The notes: generated from the sequence alone by a model not told the origin. 64,000 bases of DNA from an uncultured Bacteroidia bacterium (GCA_902801465.1 CADCIH010000005.1:1-64000); one strand, 5' to 3'; shown: positions 1 to 10,076, numbered from the stretch's first letter. Made by a program: numbers and translations.

Positions 1-531
1 GACGGGACGGCTCATGATGTCGGAGCTCATGTCAGCGACGAGCATGATGGGGCAGTCCATGTCGTACTTGATCTCAGTACCGTAGATGGTGTTGTTGGTG
101 GTGATGTGGAAATAGTCTGCATCAGTAGGGATGGTGTAGCCCTTCGGGATGTAGGTGTAGGTCTTCTCTTCTGAAGAGGCGACGATCTCAACCTTACCGA
201 ACAGCTTGGCTTCCTTGGCGGCCTTCTTGGCCCAGACGCCGGTCTGGAGGTAGGCGGCCTTGGTCTTCATCAGGTTGGCGGGAACAGTGAAGAACTGGGT
301 GCTGGCACCACCACCGAGGAAGAGGACTTCGTACTCCTCAGGGATGTTGAGGAGGTCGCGCCACAGTTGACGGGTCTCAGCCATGATACGCTCCCAACCC
401 GGGGTGCGGTGTGAAATCTCGGCGATGCCGATACCAGTGTTGTCAAAATCATAAAGAGCCTTGACAGTGCTTTCGATAGCCTGCTTGGGCAGAACGCAAG
501 GACCTGCGTTGAAATTAAAAGCTTGTTTCAT
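1..531 (-). CDS. serC: phosphoserine aminotransferase, 3' end outside window
   Basis: This is the N-terminal 177 residues of a PLP-dependent phosphoserine aminotransferase, the second step of serine synthesis. The protein begins [15 protein letters not shown], a typical SerC start with the FNFxAGP motif. It continues with a glycine-rich segment (GGGASTQF) that binds the cofactor phosphate and an SHRTPGW-type segment near residue 40. The start is the ATG at 529-531 on the minus strand. The C-terminal half, including the PLP lysine, lies beyond position 1. A minus-strand CAAAnnTA box (588-595) fits its promoter, divergent from rpmE2. Confidence 0.93.
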   Translation of the reverse strand, partial: MKQAFNFNAGPCVLPKQAIESTVKALYDFDNTGIGIAEISHRTPGWERIMAETRQLWRDLLNIPEEYEVLFLGGGASTQFFTVPANLMKTKAAYLQTGVWAKKAAKEAKLFGKVEIVASSEEKTYTYIPKGYTIPTDADYFHITTNNTIYGTEIKYDMDCPIMLVADMSSDIMSRPV

Positions 532-587
532 TTGATTGAAATTGTAAGATTTATTATTAAGTTGTCTGTCGTTTCCGAAAAGTGCTG

Positions 588-595
588 CAAAGTTA
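588..595 (-). promoter_or_regulatory. -7 element for serC
   Basis: Minus-strand TAACTTTG matches the Bacteroidota -7 consensus TAnnTTTG. It lies 57 bases before the serC start. I see no good -33 TTG at the right spacing. Confidence 0.45.
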
Positions 596-665
596 ATAAT
601 TAAAACGGTGTAATGAAGCTTTTTTTGAAGAATTAGAATGTTAAAGAAAAATAATCAAAAAAATG

Positions 666-695
666 TTGCCAATTCAAAAAAAAGTCGTACTTTTG
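666..695 (+). promoter_or_regulatory. Bacteroidota-type promoter of rpmE2
   Basis: TTG at 666-668 and TACTTTTG at 688-695 are separated by 19 bases, the classic spacing of the Bacteroides primary sigma factor promoter. The start codon follows 44 bases later. Confidence 0.75.
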
Positions 696-739
696 CACGC
701 TCAAAGTAAAAGGAAAGAAACTAACAAGGAAATAAAGCG

Positions 740-1009
740 ATGAAAAAAGAAATTCACCCCAAGAACTATCGTCTGGTTGTTTTCAAAGATATGTCGAATG
801 AACAGATGTTCATGTCACGTTCGACCATTGCCACCAAAGACACCATCGTCTGGGAAGACGGTCAGGAGTATCCCTTGGTGAAGCTTGAAATCTCCAGCAC
901 CTCACACCCCTTCTATACTGGTAAGATGAAACTTGTTGACAGCGCCGGTCGCGTCGATAAATTCAATAGCAAGTATAAGAAGTTCTTCGAAAAGAAGGAA
1001 ACGAAGTAA
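740..1009 (+). CDS. rpmE2: 50S ribosomal protein L31 type B
   Basis: An 89-residue protein with the L31 signature: [11 protein letters not shown] at the start, then TSHPFYTGK and DKFNSKYKK near the end. It is the type B form: the zinc-binding cysteines of type A L31 are absent (there is no cysteine at all). This form is usual in Bacteroidota, and elsewhere is associated with zinc limitation. It is a single-gene transcription unit, with a consensus promoter 44 bases upstream and a strong hairpin-T terminator just downstream. The ATG start is unambiguous. Confidence 0.96.
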   Translation: MKKEIHPKNYRLVVFKDMSNEQMFMSRSTIATKDTIVWEDGQEYPLVKLEISSTSHPFYTGKMKLVDSAGRVDKFNSKYKKFFEKKETK

Positions 1010-1035
1010 TCGTTTAAAAGGTGTAACGGAAATGA

Positions 1036-1069
1036 AGCTCTCGAGGGTTCGCCTTCGAGGGCTTTTTTT
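1036..1069 (+). terminator. Rho-independent terminator after rpmE2
   Basis: A 12-bp stem (AGCTCTCGAGGG pairing with CCTTCGAGGGCT, including G-T pairs) with a small loop is followed by seven T residues. Confidence 0.85.
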
Positions 1070-1162
1070 GTCGTGAAACGCTTTGGCATCATTATTGACA
1101 AATAGCACCGCTCACTAAACATAAACGCTATTACTGACAAAGTGTCAGTGCCATCACATCCT

Positions 1163-3658
1163 ATGAAATTAATTGACGATGATTTTTTGATGAGTGACAT
1201 GGTGGACTCGGGCAACTCGGATTTCATTCCCGTACTCACCATCGACGATATACATCTCAACCAAGACGAGAAAGTTCCTGATGTGCTTCCCGTCTTGCCC
1301 CTGCGAAACTCCGTGCTCTACCCAGGCGTGGTCATCCCCATCACCGTGGGCAGAAGCAAGTCGATGCAGCTGGTGAAGGAATACTATAAGAAACGCAAAC
1401 CCATCGGCGTGGTGGCGCAAAAAGACGCCAACGTGGAGGAACCTGGCATCGCCGACCTCTACCCAGTAGGCACCGTTGCCCAGATACTCAAGACCTTCCA
1501 GATGCCCGACGGCAACATGACCGTCATCATCCAAGGCAAACGCCGCTTCGAAATCGTCGAAGTGCAACAGATGGAGCCATACTTCATCGCCATGGTGCAA
1601 CCATACGAAGCCTCCGAAGAGGTGCCACGCGACCGGAAGTTCAAAGCCCTCATACAATCGGTCAAAGAACTCGCCGTCCAAGTCGTAGGCAAAAACCAAC
1701 GCCTCCCCGAAGAAGCCGGCTTCGCCATCAAAAACATCGACGACCCGGTCTTCCTGCTTAACTTCGTGGCCAGCAACGTGGAAGCCGACCTTCCAACAAA
1801 ACAACTGATGCTCGAATGCACCAACGTCGTCGATATGGCCAACAACCTGCTGGGCGTGCTCACCACAGCCCAACAGATGAACGAGCTCAAACAACAGATT
1901 CAAAGCAAGGTCAAGACCGACCTCGACAAACAACAGCGCGAGTTCCTGCTCAACCAACAGCTGCGTACCATCCAGGAAGAACTGGGCGGCTCTCCTAATG
2001 AACACGATATCAAGGAACTCCAGGAAAAAGCCGCCAAGAAGAAATGGACCAAAGAAGTCCAAGAAGTGTTTGAACGCGAGCTCAAGAAACTGGAGCGTAC
2101 CAACCCCCAAGCAGCCGAGTATGGCATACAACTCAACTACCTGCAATACCTCGTCGACCTGCCTTGGATGGATTATACCAAGGACAACTTCGACCTGAAA
2201 CGCGCCCAGAAGATCCTCGACGCCGACCACTTTGGCCTCGACAAGGTGAAGGAACGTATCATCGAACACCTAGCCGTCCTGAAGTTGAAGAACGACATGA
2301 AGGCGCCTATCCTCTGCCTGGTAGGTCCTCCCGGCGTTGGCAAGACCTCCCTGGGCAAATCGATCGCCCGCGCCCTCAACCGCAAATACGTCAGGATGTC
2401 GCTCGGCGGCGTCCGCGACGAGTCGGAACTCCGAGGCCATCGAAAGACCTATATCGGCGCCATGCCAGGCCGTATCATCCAAAACCTCCGTAAAGTGAAG
2501 TCGGGCAACCCCGTGTTCGTCCTCGACGAGATCGACAAAGTGAGTGGAAACAACATCAGCGGCGACCCGCAAGCAGCCCTGCTCGAGATCCTCGACCCGG
2601 AACAGAACTCCACCTTCTATGATAACTTCATGGAATTGGACTACGACCTCTCAAAGATCCTTTTCATCGCCACCGCCAATACCCTCTCGACCATCCATCC
2701 TGCCTTGCGCGACCGTATGGAGATTATCGACATCAACGGGTACCTGCGTGAGGAGAAATATGAGATCGCCAAGCGCCACCTCATACCAAAACAACTGAAA
2801 GAACATGGCATGGACGCCACCCAAATCACCTTCCCGAAAGACATCGTGATGCGGATCATCGACGACTATACCCGTGAGGCTGGCGTGCGTAACCTGGAAC
2901 GCCGCATCGCCGACGTGATGCGCGCCCGCGCCAAAGACGTGGTGCTCGAACAGTCGTCAGGTCGCAAGGTGACCGTCGAGGAACTCCGCAAGGTCCTCGG
3001 CGTGCCGATGCACCACGACGAGGACGAAGTGAAACATCCCATGCCTGGCGTGGCTACCGGCCTGGCCTGGACCTCAGTGGGAGGGGAGATCCTCTCCATC
3101 GAGGTGAGCCTCAGCCGTGGCGGCGGACATCTCTCACTCACAGGCAACCTCGGCGACGTGATGAAAGAGTCGGCCACCATCGCCTACGAGTTCATCAAGG
3201 CCCATAGCTCATTGCTCGAGATAAACTCCGACGTGTTCGACGCCTGGAACGTCCATATCCATGTGCCCGAAGGCGCTACACCCAAGGACGGACCCTCAGC
3301 GGGCATCACCATGCTGGCAGCCCTGACCTCGGCCTTCACCCAACGCAAGGTGAAAGGCCAACTGGCCATGACAGGAGAGATTACCCTCCGCGGCAAAGTG
3401 CTGCCCGTGGGCGGCATCAAAGAGAAGATGCTCGCCGCCAAACGAAACGGCGTCACCGATATCATCCTCTCCATCGACAATGAACGCGATATCAAAGACA
3501 TCAAAGAGGATTACGTCGAAGGTCTGAAATTCCACTATGTGAAAAACATGCTGGAAGTGGTTGATCTGGCACTGGAGAAGGAACAAGACCATAACGACCT
3601 CGACTATAACAAATACCTGATGAATCTCAGGACTGAAGTTATTGGGTTTAGGAACTGA
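1163..3658 (+). CDS. lon: ATP-dependent protease Lon
   Basis: Lon is a cytoplasmic AAA+ serine protease that degrades misfolded and regulatory proteins. Domain order is complete: an N-terminal LON substrate-binding domain (from [13 protein letters not shown], about residues 40-240); a coiled-coil segment; an AAA+ module with Walker A GPPGVGKT near residue 388 and Walker [10 protein letters not shown]; and a C-terminal protease domain. The catalytic dyad is visible: Ser in DGPSAG near residue 712 and Lys in GGIKEK near residue 753. I chose the ATG at 1163 (831 residues); an in-frame GTG at 1142 would add seven residues. The last codons and the stop run into a 7-bp repeat array (3653-3680), so the extreme C-terminus is probably array-shaped. 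Confidence 0.97.
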   Translation: MKLIDDDFLMSDMVDSGNSDFIPVLTIDDIHLNQDEKVPDVLPVLPLRNSVLYPGVVIPITVGRSKSMQLVKEYYKKRKPIGVVAQKDANVEEPGIADLYPVGTVAQILKTFQMPDGNMTVIIQGKRRFEIVEVQQMEPYFIAMVQPYEASEEVPRDRKFKALIQSVKELAVQVVGKNQRLPEEAGFAIKNIDDPVFLLNFVASNVEADLPTKQLMLECTNVVDMANNLLGVLTTAQQMNELKQQIQSKVKTDLDKQQREFLLNQQLRTIQEELGGSPNEHDIKELQEKAAKKKWTKEVQEVFERELKKLERTNPQAAEYGIQLNYLQYLVDLPWMDYTKDNFDLKRAQKILDADHFGLDKVKERIIEHLAVLKLKNDMKAPILCLVGPPGVGKTSLGKSIARALNRKYVRMSLGGVRDESELRGHRKTYIGAMPGRIIQNLRKVKSGNPVFVLDEIDKVSGNNISGDPQAALLEILDPEQNSTFYDNFMELDYDLSKILFIATANTLSTIHPALRDRMEIIDINGYLREEKYEIAKRHLIPKQLKEHGMDATQITFPKDIVMRIIDDYTREAGVRNLERRIADVMRARAKDVVLEQSSGRKVTVEELRKVLGVPMHHDEDEVKHPMPGVATGLAWTSVGGEILSIEVSLSRGGGHLSLTGNLGDVMKESATIAYEFIKAHSSLLEINSDVFDAWNVHIHVPEGATPKDGPSAGITMLAALTSAFTQRKVKGQLAMTGEITLRGKVLPVGGIKEKMLAAKRNGVTDIILSIDNERDIKDIKEDYVEGLKFHYVKNMLEVVDLALEKEQDHNDLDYNKYLMNLRTEVIGFRN

Positions 3659-3735
3659 AAACTGAAAACGGAAAACTGAACGGCGTAAGCCCTCACCGAC
3701 CGAAGGGAGGTAAAGTGGAAAACGGAAAGTGGAAA
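3653..3735 (+). repeat. 7-bp repeat arrays flanking the lon / binding-protein gap
   Basis: Two short arrays with exact 7-bp period. Array 3653-3680 has four units of the form AAC(T/G)GAA. Array 3715-3735 has three units alternating GTGGAAA and ACGGAAA. The first contains the lon stop codon. The second contains the proposed GTG start of the next gene. Both belong to the heptamer-array class seen at 13 loci in this window. Confidence 0.85.
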
Positions 3736-5334
3736 ACGTTGCTGGGATGTTGCTTTTTGCTGCTTCTTCTGGGCTGCAGAAAGCCAGTGGATCCCAATGA
3801 AGGTCTGTCCATCTTCAAATACAACGAATCCGCCGGCATCCTGACTTTGGATCCGATCTATGCCAAAGACCTGCCTCACATCTGGGCTTGCAACCAACTC
3901 TTCAACAGTTTGGTGGCTTTTGATGAAGACATGGAAGTGGTGCCGCGATTGGCCCACTCATGGGAGATCAGCGGCGATGGGACCGTCTATACTTTCCATC
4001 TACGTACCGACGTGCCGTTCCATGACGACGATGCCATCCCTTTGGGCCGTTGCGTGAATGCGGAGGATGTTGTATATTCATTCAACAGAGTTGTTGATAA
4101 ATCGTTAAACTCTCCCGGGGCGTGGATTTTCGCGTCAGTGGCCCACGATGATAACGGTTATGCCTTTCATGCCCTTGATGACAGTACATTCCAGGTGCGT
4201 CTGGCAAAGCCTTTTCCTCCGTTTTTGGGTATTCTTTCCATGACCTATGCCTCCATCGTTCCCAAGGAGGCAGTGGAGTATTATGGCGACGAGTTCAGAA
4301 GGCATCCCGTTGGCACGGGCCCCTTCCGTTTCCAATACTGGAACGAGGGTGTGAAGCTGGTGATGCGCCGGAACCCCAACTATTTTGAGTTCGACGAAAA
4401 AGGGGAGAGGCTGCCGTATCTCGACGCGGTCTCCATCAGTTTCCTCATCGACCGTCAGGTGGCGTTTCTGGAGTTCATCAAAGGCAAGTTCGACTTCATG
4501 TCGGGCATCGACGCGCGTTATAAAGACGAACTGCTCACTTACGATGGCGAGCTTCGCCAGAAGTACGAGGACAAGATCGATCTGATCACGGGTCCTTACC
4601 TGAACACCGAATACATTTGCTTCTACGTTGATCCTGACGACACATTGGGCGTAGCGCGCTCGAAGGCTATGCGTCAGGCGGTGAGCCTAAGCATCGATCG
4701 CGACAAGATGTTGCGATACCTTCGCAATGGCATCGGCATTCCTGGTACTGGAGGCATGATCCCTGCGGGACTTCCCGGACATCGCGACAGCATAGGTTAC
4801 GATTACGATCTGAAACTAGCCCAACGCTTGGTGAAGGAAAACCGCCTTGAAGGTTATACCCTGAATCTCTCCACCACTGCCGAATATGCCGATATCGGCA
4901 AGTTTGTCCAAAGCCAGGTGGAGCAGGTGGGACTGAAATGCAAGATGGAGGTGATGCCTCCTGCCACTCTGCGCAGCATGAGAGGCAATGGCAGCCTTCA
5001 GTTTTTCCGTGCTTCTTGGGTCGCCGACTATCCCGATGCCGAGAACTACCTCTCGCTGTTTACCACGAGCAACTTCTCGCCCGATGGCCCCAACTATTCG
5101 CATTATTCCAATGTGAAATACGACCACCTCTACGGCAAAGCCATGGCTTGTACCGATGACAACGAACGTGCCGCTTATTATGCGGAAATGGATAGTCTGA
5201 TGATGCTGGATGCCCCCGTGGTAGTGCTGTTCTACGATGAGATACTGCGTTTTGTGAACAAGCGTGTTGAAGGACTGGGAACCAACCCTACCAACCTTCT
5301 AGATCTAAGGAAAGTCAGAATCCCCAACTCTTAA
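3715..5334 (+). CDS. ABC transporter solute-binding lipoprotein, family 5 (oligopeptide/nickel type)
   Basis: A 539-residue extracytoplasmic solute-binding protein of the SBP_bac_5 (OppA/DppA) family. The N-terminus has a signal peptide ending in a lipobox (LLGC, Cys about residue 21), so it should be a lipoprotein. Family features include LDPIYAKDLPHIWACNQLF, LAHSWEISGDGTVYTFHLR and RHPVGTGPFRF. No permease or ATPase gene adjoins it, so the substrate is open; peptides are the family default. No ATG is available. The GTG at 3715 lies inside a heptamer array; a TTG at 3739 is the alternative and would still leave a working signal peptide. The stop codon abuts another array. Confidence 0.88.
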   Translation: MENGKWKTLLGCCFLLLLLGCRKPVDPNEGLSIFKYNESAGILTLDPIYAKDLPHIWACNQLFNSLVAFDEDMEVVPRLAHSWEISGDGTVYTFHLRTDVPFHDDDAIPLGRCVNAEDVVYSFNRVVDKSLNSPGAWIFASVAHDDNGYAFHALDDSTFQVRLAKPFPPFLGILSMTYASIVPKEAVEYYGDEFRRHPVGTGPFRFQYWNEGVKLVMRRNPNYFEFDEKGERLPYLDAVSISFLIDRQVAFLEFIKGKFDFMSGIDARYKDELLTYDGELRQKYEDKIDLITGPYLNTEYICFYVDPDDTLGVARSKAMRQAVSLSIDRDKMLRYLRNGIGIPGTGGMIPAGLPGHRDSIGYDYDLKLAQRLVKENRLEGYTLNLSTTAEYADIGKFVQSQVEQVGLKCKMEVMPPATLRSMRGNGSLQFFRASWVADYPDAENYLSLFTTSNFSPDGPNYSHYSNVKYDHLYGKAMACTDDNERAAYYAEMDSLMMLDAPVVVLFYDEILRFVNKRVEGLGTNPTNLLDLRKVRIPNS

Positions 5335-5374
5335 CTTTTATCTTTTATCTTTTATCTTTTATCTTTTATCTCCT
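5333..5374 (+). repeat. 7-bp repeat array between convergent genes
   Basis: Six units of ATCTTTT-type repeat with exact 7-bp period separate the binding-protein gene from the convergent sirtuin gene. On the minus strand the array supplies the last codons (EIKDKR) and the TAA stop of the sirtuin. Confidence 0.9.
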
Positions 5375-6104
5375 CATCGATCTTCGGCAAAACCTCTCCC
5401 GCTTTGCCTTGGATGAAAATGTCGCTAATGTGTTTGGTGTAGGTGGAGGGTTCCATGTTGATTTCGATGATCTTGGCGCCATGCTGTTTGGCGATGCTGG
5501 GAATCATATTGGCAGGACTGACCTGGCCTGAAGTACCGATGATGACGAATGCGTCACATTTCTGAGCCGCTTCGACAGAACCGTTATAGGCGTCGAGCGG
5601 AATACCTTCGCCAAAGAAGATGAAATCAGGCTTCAACAAGCCACCGCAATCAGGGCAGACAGGAGGCTTCTCCGTCAACTTGAGGGATTGGGCCGGGAAC
5701 TTGGCACCGCACTTGCTGCACACAAAACGCGACATGTTACCATGGAACTCGTAAACAGTGCTGCTGCCTGCTACCTTATGCAAGTCGTCAATGTTCTGCG
5801 TGATCACACAGTCCAACCGACCTTCCTTCTCCCATTTGGCCAATATCTCGTGACCGGGATTGGGCTTCACCACACTGCTGCTGAAGTATTTGTAGAACAC
5901 CTCGCGAATGATGCTCCACGATTGCTGCGTGTACCTGTAATAATACTCAATGTCAAGCGAGGCTGGATCATATTTGTTCCAAATGCCACCTTCCCCCCGA
6001 AAAGGAGGAATGCCACTCTCGGCTGACATACCAGCACCGGTGAATGCTACAATGTGTTTCGATTCAGCAAGTATGCGTGCTGCTTCTTTGATTTTTTCTT
6101 CCAT
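5352..6104 (-). CDS. cobB: NAD-dependent protein deacylase (sirtuin, CobB/Sir2 class)
   Basis: A 250-residue sirtuin that removes acyl groups from lysine using NAD+. Visible motifs are GAGMSAESGIPPFRG (NAD binding), TQNIDDLHKVAGS with the catalytic-site Q-N-I-D, FHGN with the catalytic His, and a four-cysteine zinc site (CSKCGA and CPDCGG). Length is normal for bacterial class III sirtuins. The final residues EIKDKR and the stop codon are encoded by a 7-bp repeat array, so the C-terminus is not conserved sequence. A minus-strand -7 box lies at 6137-6144. The gene is convergent with the upstream transporter component. Confidence 0.95.
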   Translation of the reverse strand: MEEKIKEAARILAESKHIVAFTGAGMSAESGIPPFRGEGGIWNKYDPASLDIEYYYRYTQQSWSIIREVFYKYFSSSVVKPNPGHEILAKWEKEGRLDCVITQNIDDLHKVAGSSTVYEFHGNMSRFVCSKCGAKFPAQSLKLTEKPPVCPDCGGLLKPDFIFFGEGIPLDAYNGSVEAAQKCDAFVIIGTSGQVSPANMIPSIAKQHGAKIIEINMEPSTYTKHISDIFIQGKAGEVLPKIDEEIKDKR

Positions 6105-6136
6105 GGTTCGTTTTTTTGTGATTCATTACCACGTAG

Positions 6137-6144
6137 CAAATATA
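6137..6144 (-). promoter_or_regulatory. -7 element for cobB
   Basis: Minus-strand TATATTTG (TAnnTTTG), 33 bases upstream of the cobB start codon. Confidence 0.5.
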
Positions 6145-6191
6145 GATAAAATGTTTCAAAAAAAGTTAAAAAAAAACACGCTAAAAAATAT

Positions 6192-6218
6192 TTGGATAAA
6201 ATAAAAACAATATATTTG
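6192..6218 (+). promoter_or_regulatory. promoter of the EEP-fold hydrolase gene
   Basis: TTG at 6192-6194 and TATATTTG at 6211-6218 are spaced 16 bases apart. The ATG follows at 6239. Confidence 0.55.
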
Positions 6219-6238
6219 TAGAACTAATTAATTTGAAT

Positions 6239-7234
6239 ATGCGTTTCGTTATTTTATTGACTATGTTGTTGTTAACACAACCGCCAGATTCCGTTTTGGT
6301 GGCTTTCTGGAATATGGAGAATTTTTTCGATCCTTTTGTGGACAGTACCTTGACCTACAATGAGTTCACCGAAAAAGGCTCGCAGAAATGGACGATGCAA
6401 CGTTTTTATCAGAAACGAAACAACATCTATAAAGCCATCTTGGCCTTTTCACACAACCAAGCCATAGGCATCCTGGGCGTGTGTGAGGTGGAGAACGAGT
6501 TTGTGCTTAATGCGCTGTTCGGTCTGACACCGCTCAAAAGATTCAAATATCGCTGGATTCATTATGATGGACCCGACCGGCGCGGCATCGACCCGGCCAT
6601 CGTGTATTCACTCGATCGCTTCCAGTTGCTTTATAGCGAAGCCTTCCCGTATCGAAACCCTGACAACCCTAACATGGTCTCACGCGACATCCTGTATGCC
6701 AAGTTCTTCGACTACCGACAAGACACCTTGCACTGCTTCGTGAACCACTGGCCTTCGAAATACCGCGGCGAGCTGGAAACCGTCGACGCCCGTAACTGCG
6801 CCGCCACTATCGTGCGACACAAAGTGGATTCCATCGTCACCATCAACCCCCAAGCCAAAATATTGATCATGGGCGACTTCAACGACACACCTGACGCCCC
6901 CTGCCTTAGCCAGGTGCTGTGCGCCAATACCAATGGGGAAGGATTACTTTGCAACCTTTTTGCCAACGCCAAAACACTGGACTTTAAAGGCACCTTGAAA
7001 TACCAGGAATCGTGGATGGTGTTCGACCAGATCATCGTCTCGAAACCATTGCTCAAAGCCGATAGCGCCACCCTGCATTGCAATCCTAACGATGTCCATA
7101 TCGTTCACGAGGATATGCTACTCACCGACGACCCGAGTTACCATGGGCAGAAACTGAACCGCACCTATGTCGGCCCGAAATACTACGGAGGCTTCAGTGA
7201 TCATCTTCCAGTGACGCTCCTGCTTCGGTACTGA
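6239..7234 (+). CDS. secreted endonuclease/exonuclease/phosphatase-fold hydrolase
   Basis: A 331-residue protein with a short hydrophobic N-terminus (MRFVILLTMLLLTQ) and an EEP (DNase I-like) domain. Hallmarks are AFWNMENFFDP, GVCEVEN with the metal-binding Glu, NHWPSK, ILIMGDFNDTP with the catalytic D-x-N, and FSDHLPVTL at the end. The substrate could be DNA, a phosphoinositide-like ester or another phosphodiester; the sequence does not decide. The ATG at 6239 is preferred over a TTG two codons earlier. Its 3' end overlaps the convergent AddB-like gene by 41 bases. Confidence 0.88.
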   Translation: MRFVILLTMLLLTQPPDSVLVAFWNMENFFDPFVDSTLTYNEFTEKGSQKWTMQRFYQKRNNIYKAILAFSHNQAIGILGVCEVENEFVLNALFGLTPLKRFKYRWIHYDGPDRRGIDPAIVYSLDRFQLLYSEAFPYRNPDNPNMVSRDILYAKFFDYRQDTLHCFVNHWPSKYRGELETVDARNCAATIVRHKVDSIVTINPQAKILIMGDFNDTPDAPCLSQVLCANTNGEGLLCNLFANAKTLDFKGTLKYQESWMVFDQIIVSKPLLKADSATLHCNPNDVHIVHEDMLLTDDPSYHGQKLNRTYVGPKYYGGFSDHLPVTLLLRY

Positions 7235-10037
7235 CACATATTTGGCCGAACTCACAATAATGGCAAGGAGTGTTGGTGCTGTTGTCGGGCTGTACGAAAT
7301 GCGTCTCCCTGTCCATCATCGAGGTTAGGACCTCACCAAGCAACGACTCCATGGTGGTGATGAAATCATCGTTCAAAGGCTCGTAGTCCACTTTCAGGTC
7401 GAGACAAACCTGCTTCTGTTTCAACACAAACAATGAGGCCGTCACCATGGTTGGGTCGGTCACCTCGGGGTGCTCCTTCAGATACAGATACTTGTAAATC
7501 AACAGCTGTAGGGCCTTCTCTGGGATATCCGCCACACTGTTGACTTCTTTGGGCACCTTCACGTCTTTGTCCTTGACAAGTCCTGTCTTGTAGTCGATCA
7601 CACGCACGATGCCATCGCGCTTGTCAATACGGTCGGCCGTGCCGGCAATGGTGCAGCTGACACCGCCAACCTCGATGGTGGTGTGCAGAATGTGCTCCAA
7701 GTCGAGGATGGCAATCTGGTGGGTGCCGACATCGGATTCTTCGTAATGCAACCAGTTGTCGAACATCTTCTCGATGACGAGCTGGTTCAGATAGTTGTAG
7801 CCCACGTCGGGGAGACCGTGCGCGAACTGTTTGGCGATGGCCTGCTGTTTCCTTTTCTGTAAGGTGGACTTGATGTCTTGTTCAAACAACTCCGGGGTAA
7901 TGATGGTGCCTCGATAGTCGACAAAAATCCGCTGCAAAGTGTCGTGGACTACAGTGCCAATCACGTTGGCGGGAGTGTTCTCCTCGGCACTGTTGTCCTT
8001 GATCTTCAACAAGTAATGGAGACAAAACTTTAGTGGGCATTTAATATAGGTGGAGATGGAGGTGGGTGCTAGGGCCTTATTGAGGTCGGTGGTCTGTATC
8101 TTCTCCATAAGGACCTCCATCAAAGGCTCCGTCTTGTGGATGACGATGCGCTCCGATTGGCTGTTGATGACAGCTGGAGGGGTAAAAACCTCCTCGCTGA
8201 CCTGGACCAGAGGGTTGCGTTTCGTCAACTCGTATTTGAGTTGAAGCAAGAAGCGGCTGGGCTCGCTACCGACGCTGTTGTTGGCATTGTAGATGAAATA
8301 GGCTGTGTTGGCGCCTTGCAGCAACCGATAGAAGTGGTAGGCGTAGACGGCCTGCTTCTCCTGTTCGGTGGGCAGCTCGAAAACCCTCCGTATGCTGTAA
8401 GGGATGAAACTGTGACTCTTGCTTTCGGCAGGCAACACTCCCTCGTTGACACCGAGCATGTAGAATGTGTCGAAATCGAGATTTCGGGCTTCGAGCAAGC
8501 CCATGACTTGCACACCGCCCACTTCGCTGCTATTGAGTTTGACGCTGGTGTTCGTCGAGACCAAACGGTAAAGCACCTCCAAATCCTCGATGGTGTCCAC
8601 ATAGTGTTGATGACTCGTCACAATTCTGTTGAGCCGGTTGACGGCCTTGCCAGCCTCGCTCACTTGGTTGAGCAGAAATTGGGCGTGCTTGTCCTCGTTG
8701 TGAGCTTGAACTCGTTCAGCGATGAAAGCCAATAACGCCACGAGTCCCCCGAGAAGACCCGTGGTGCTCACAATATCATCACATAGAAGTAACTTTATGA
8801 ATTTCAATAGGTTGGGACTTGAACAATAGCGTTCAAAATCGGCATAATCGAAGACAAAGGCCGTCTTCTCCGCCACAAAAGAGCGGTAGTTGTTTAGGGA
8901 ATCGATTTCCTGACTGCTGAAGATGACCTGTGTCAACTCCATGTCGAGGATGCGCAAAATGGGCCAAAGATACCAATGGCCCTGTCTCACCTTGCGTCCC
9001 TTGCGGTGCAAGGAGAAGAATGCGGAAATCAAATGGTTGAGCGCGGTCTGCCGTAGTGGATAACCCATGGAAATCTTCAAGGAACTAAAACGCTCAGGGA
9101 TGGAATTCAACACGGGTACCAGCAGGTTCTCATCGGCTAAGATGACCGCTGCATTATCTTCATTCTTTACTTGAAGTAAACTCTGTAAAACCTTGGACTG
9201 CACACTGTTTCCATCTGCTGCTATCAGTTTAATTTGCTTTGGTCGGGAGGTAAGGCTGTCGGATAAATTGGTTGGCCTCCAAGGAAGGTTTTTATGGCTG
9301 TATGACCTGGCAAAATAACCGGCTGGGTTGTTCTCGTCATCAACATAATAATGGTCGAAGTCCCAGATGACCTCTGCATAGCCGTTCTTGTAAAGCTTGT
9401 CGATGACCGTCTGTTCGGTTGGCGTGAGTGCGTTGAAGCCGGCGAAGATGACCTTTCGGTGGCCTACGCAGTCGAGTAGTTGGGTCTCGTCGAGGTTCGC
9501 CAGAAAGCGGGTAATCATGCCGTAGTAGCCCTTCTGTTGCGACTCGAGGTTTTGTCGGAGAAGGGAATAATATTGTTCGAGGCTCTTGAAAAATGCCAGA
9601 TGGCTTTTCTCCTTCGGGGTAATCTCGCCGTCAACATGCCATTCGCTAATCCACTTGTCTTCATATACATAGGAGAACAACTGCCGGGCATCAACCCCAT
9701 ATTGGTCGACCTCATCGAAATCCTTGGCCATCTGGGCCGCCATGCTGCCAAATATGCCGATGTTGGTGCTCTTGTTGCGTACTGCCGCGTCAATGGAAAT
9801 CAACTCGAAAAGCATGTCAACCGTGTCGATGAGCTGTATTCCGCTCCATTGGGTCATGGCCTCTTGGATGGAGAGCATCTGGGGAAGCCAAATCTCCTCG
9901 TGGAAGATCTCCTGAAATCGCGACCTCAGAAAAAAAGCGGCTCGCTTGTTGGGAAACACTATGGTGAGCTCTTCCTTTTTAAGGTCGTAATGGTCTTTGA
10001 TGTGGTCGGCGAGAGTGGTTATGAAGGTGGAAGGCAT
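7194..10037 (-). CDS. AddB/RecB-like PD-(D/E)XK nuclease family protein
   Basis: A 947-residue protein resembling the AddB subunit of AddAB-type recombination nucleases. The N-terminal part carries a degenerate helicase-like fold (VFPNKRAAFFLRSRF near residue 30). The C-terminal part has the RecB-family nuclease signature: STYIKCPLKFCLHYLLK, GTVVHDTLQRIF, then VIDYKTG with the catalytic D-x-K. A CxxCxxxxxC segment near the C-terminus (CHYCEFGQIC), with an upstream cysteine, could hold an Fe-S cluster as in AddB. No AddA gene is in the window. It is the last gene of the AmgK-RapZ/MurU operon, separated from MurU by a heptamer array. Its 3' end overlaps the convergent hydrolase gene. Confidence 0.82.
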   Translation of the reverse strand: MPSTFITTLADHIKDHYDLKKEELTIVFPNKRAAFFLRSRFQEIFHEEIWLPQMLSIQEAMTQWSGIQLIDTVDMLFELISIDAAVRNKSTNIGIFGSMAAQMAKDFDEVDQYGVDARQLFSYVYEDKWISEWHVDGEITPKEKSHLAFFKSLEQYYSLLRQNLESQQKGYYGMITRFLANLDETQLLDCVGHRKVIFAGFNALTPTEQTVIDKLYKNGYAEVIWDFDHYYVDDENNPAGYFARSYSHKNLPWRPTNLSDSLTSRPKQIKLIAADGNSVQSKVLQSLLQVKNEDNAAVILADENLLVPVLNSIPERFSSLKISMGYPLRQTALNHLISAFFSLHRKGRKVRQGHWYLWPILRILDMELTQVIFSSQEIDSLNNYRSFVAEKTAFVFDYADFERYCSSPNLLKFIKLLLCDDIVSTTGLLGGLVALLAFIAERVQAHNEDKHAQFLLNQVSEAGKAVNRLNRIVTSHQHYVDTIEDLEVLYRLVSTNTSVKLNSSEVGGVQVMGLLEARNLDFDTFYMLGVNEGVLPAESKSHSFIPYSIRRVFELPTEQEKQAVYAYHFYRLLQGANTAYFIYNANNSVGSEPSRFLLQLKYELTKRNPLVQVSEEVFTPPAVINSQSERIVIHKTEPLMEVLMEKIQTTDLNKALAPTSISTYIKCPLKFCLHYLLKIKDNSAEENTPANVIGTVVHDTLQRIFVDYRGTIITPELFEQDIKSTLQKRKQQAIAKQFAHGLPDVGYNYLNQLVIEKMFDNWLHYEESDVGTHQIAILDLEHILHTTIEVGGVSCTIAGTADRIDKRDGIVRVIDYKTGLVKDKDVKVPKEVNSVADIPEKALQLLIYKYLYLKEHPEVTDPTMVTASLFVLKQKQVCLDLKVDYEPLNDDFITTMESLLGEVLTSMMDRETHFVQPDNSTNTPCHYCEFGQICVSTEAGASLEDDH

Positions 10038-10041
10038 GGGA

Positions 10042-10076
10042 GTGGAAAGTGGAAAGTGGAGAGTGGAAAGTTAGAA
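10042..10076 (+). repeat. 7-bp repeat array between MurU-like and AddB-like genes
   Basis: Five units, mainly GTGGAAA, with exact 7-bp period. It fills the whole gap between the stop of the nucleotidyltransferase gene (10071-10073, inside the last unit) and the AddB-like start at 10037. It would be transcribed within the operon. Confidence 0.88.

Noticed and set aside
1169-2269. 366-codon antisense open frame within lon
   Set aside because: Leucine/valine/histidine-rich shadow of the lon reading frame; no family motif, and the plus-strand lon domains are complete.
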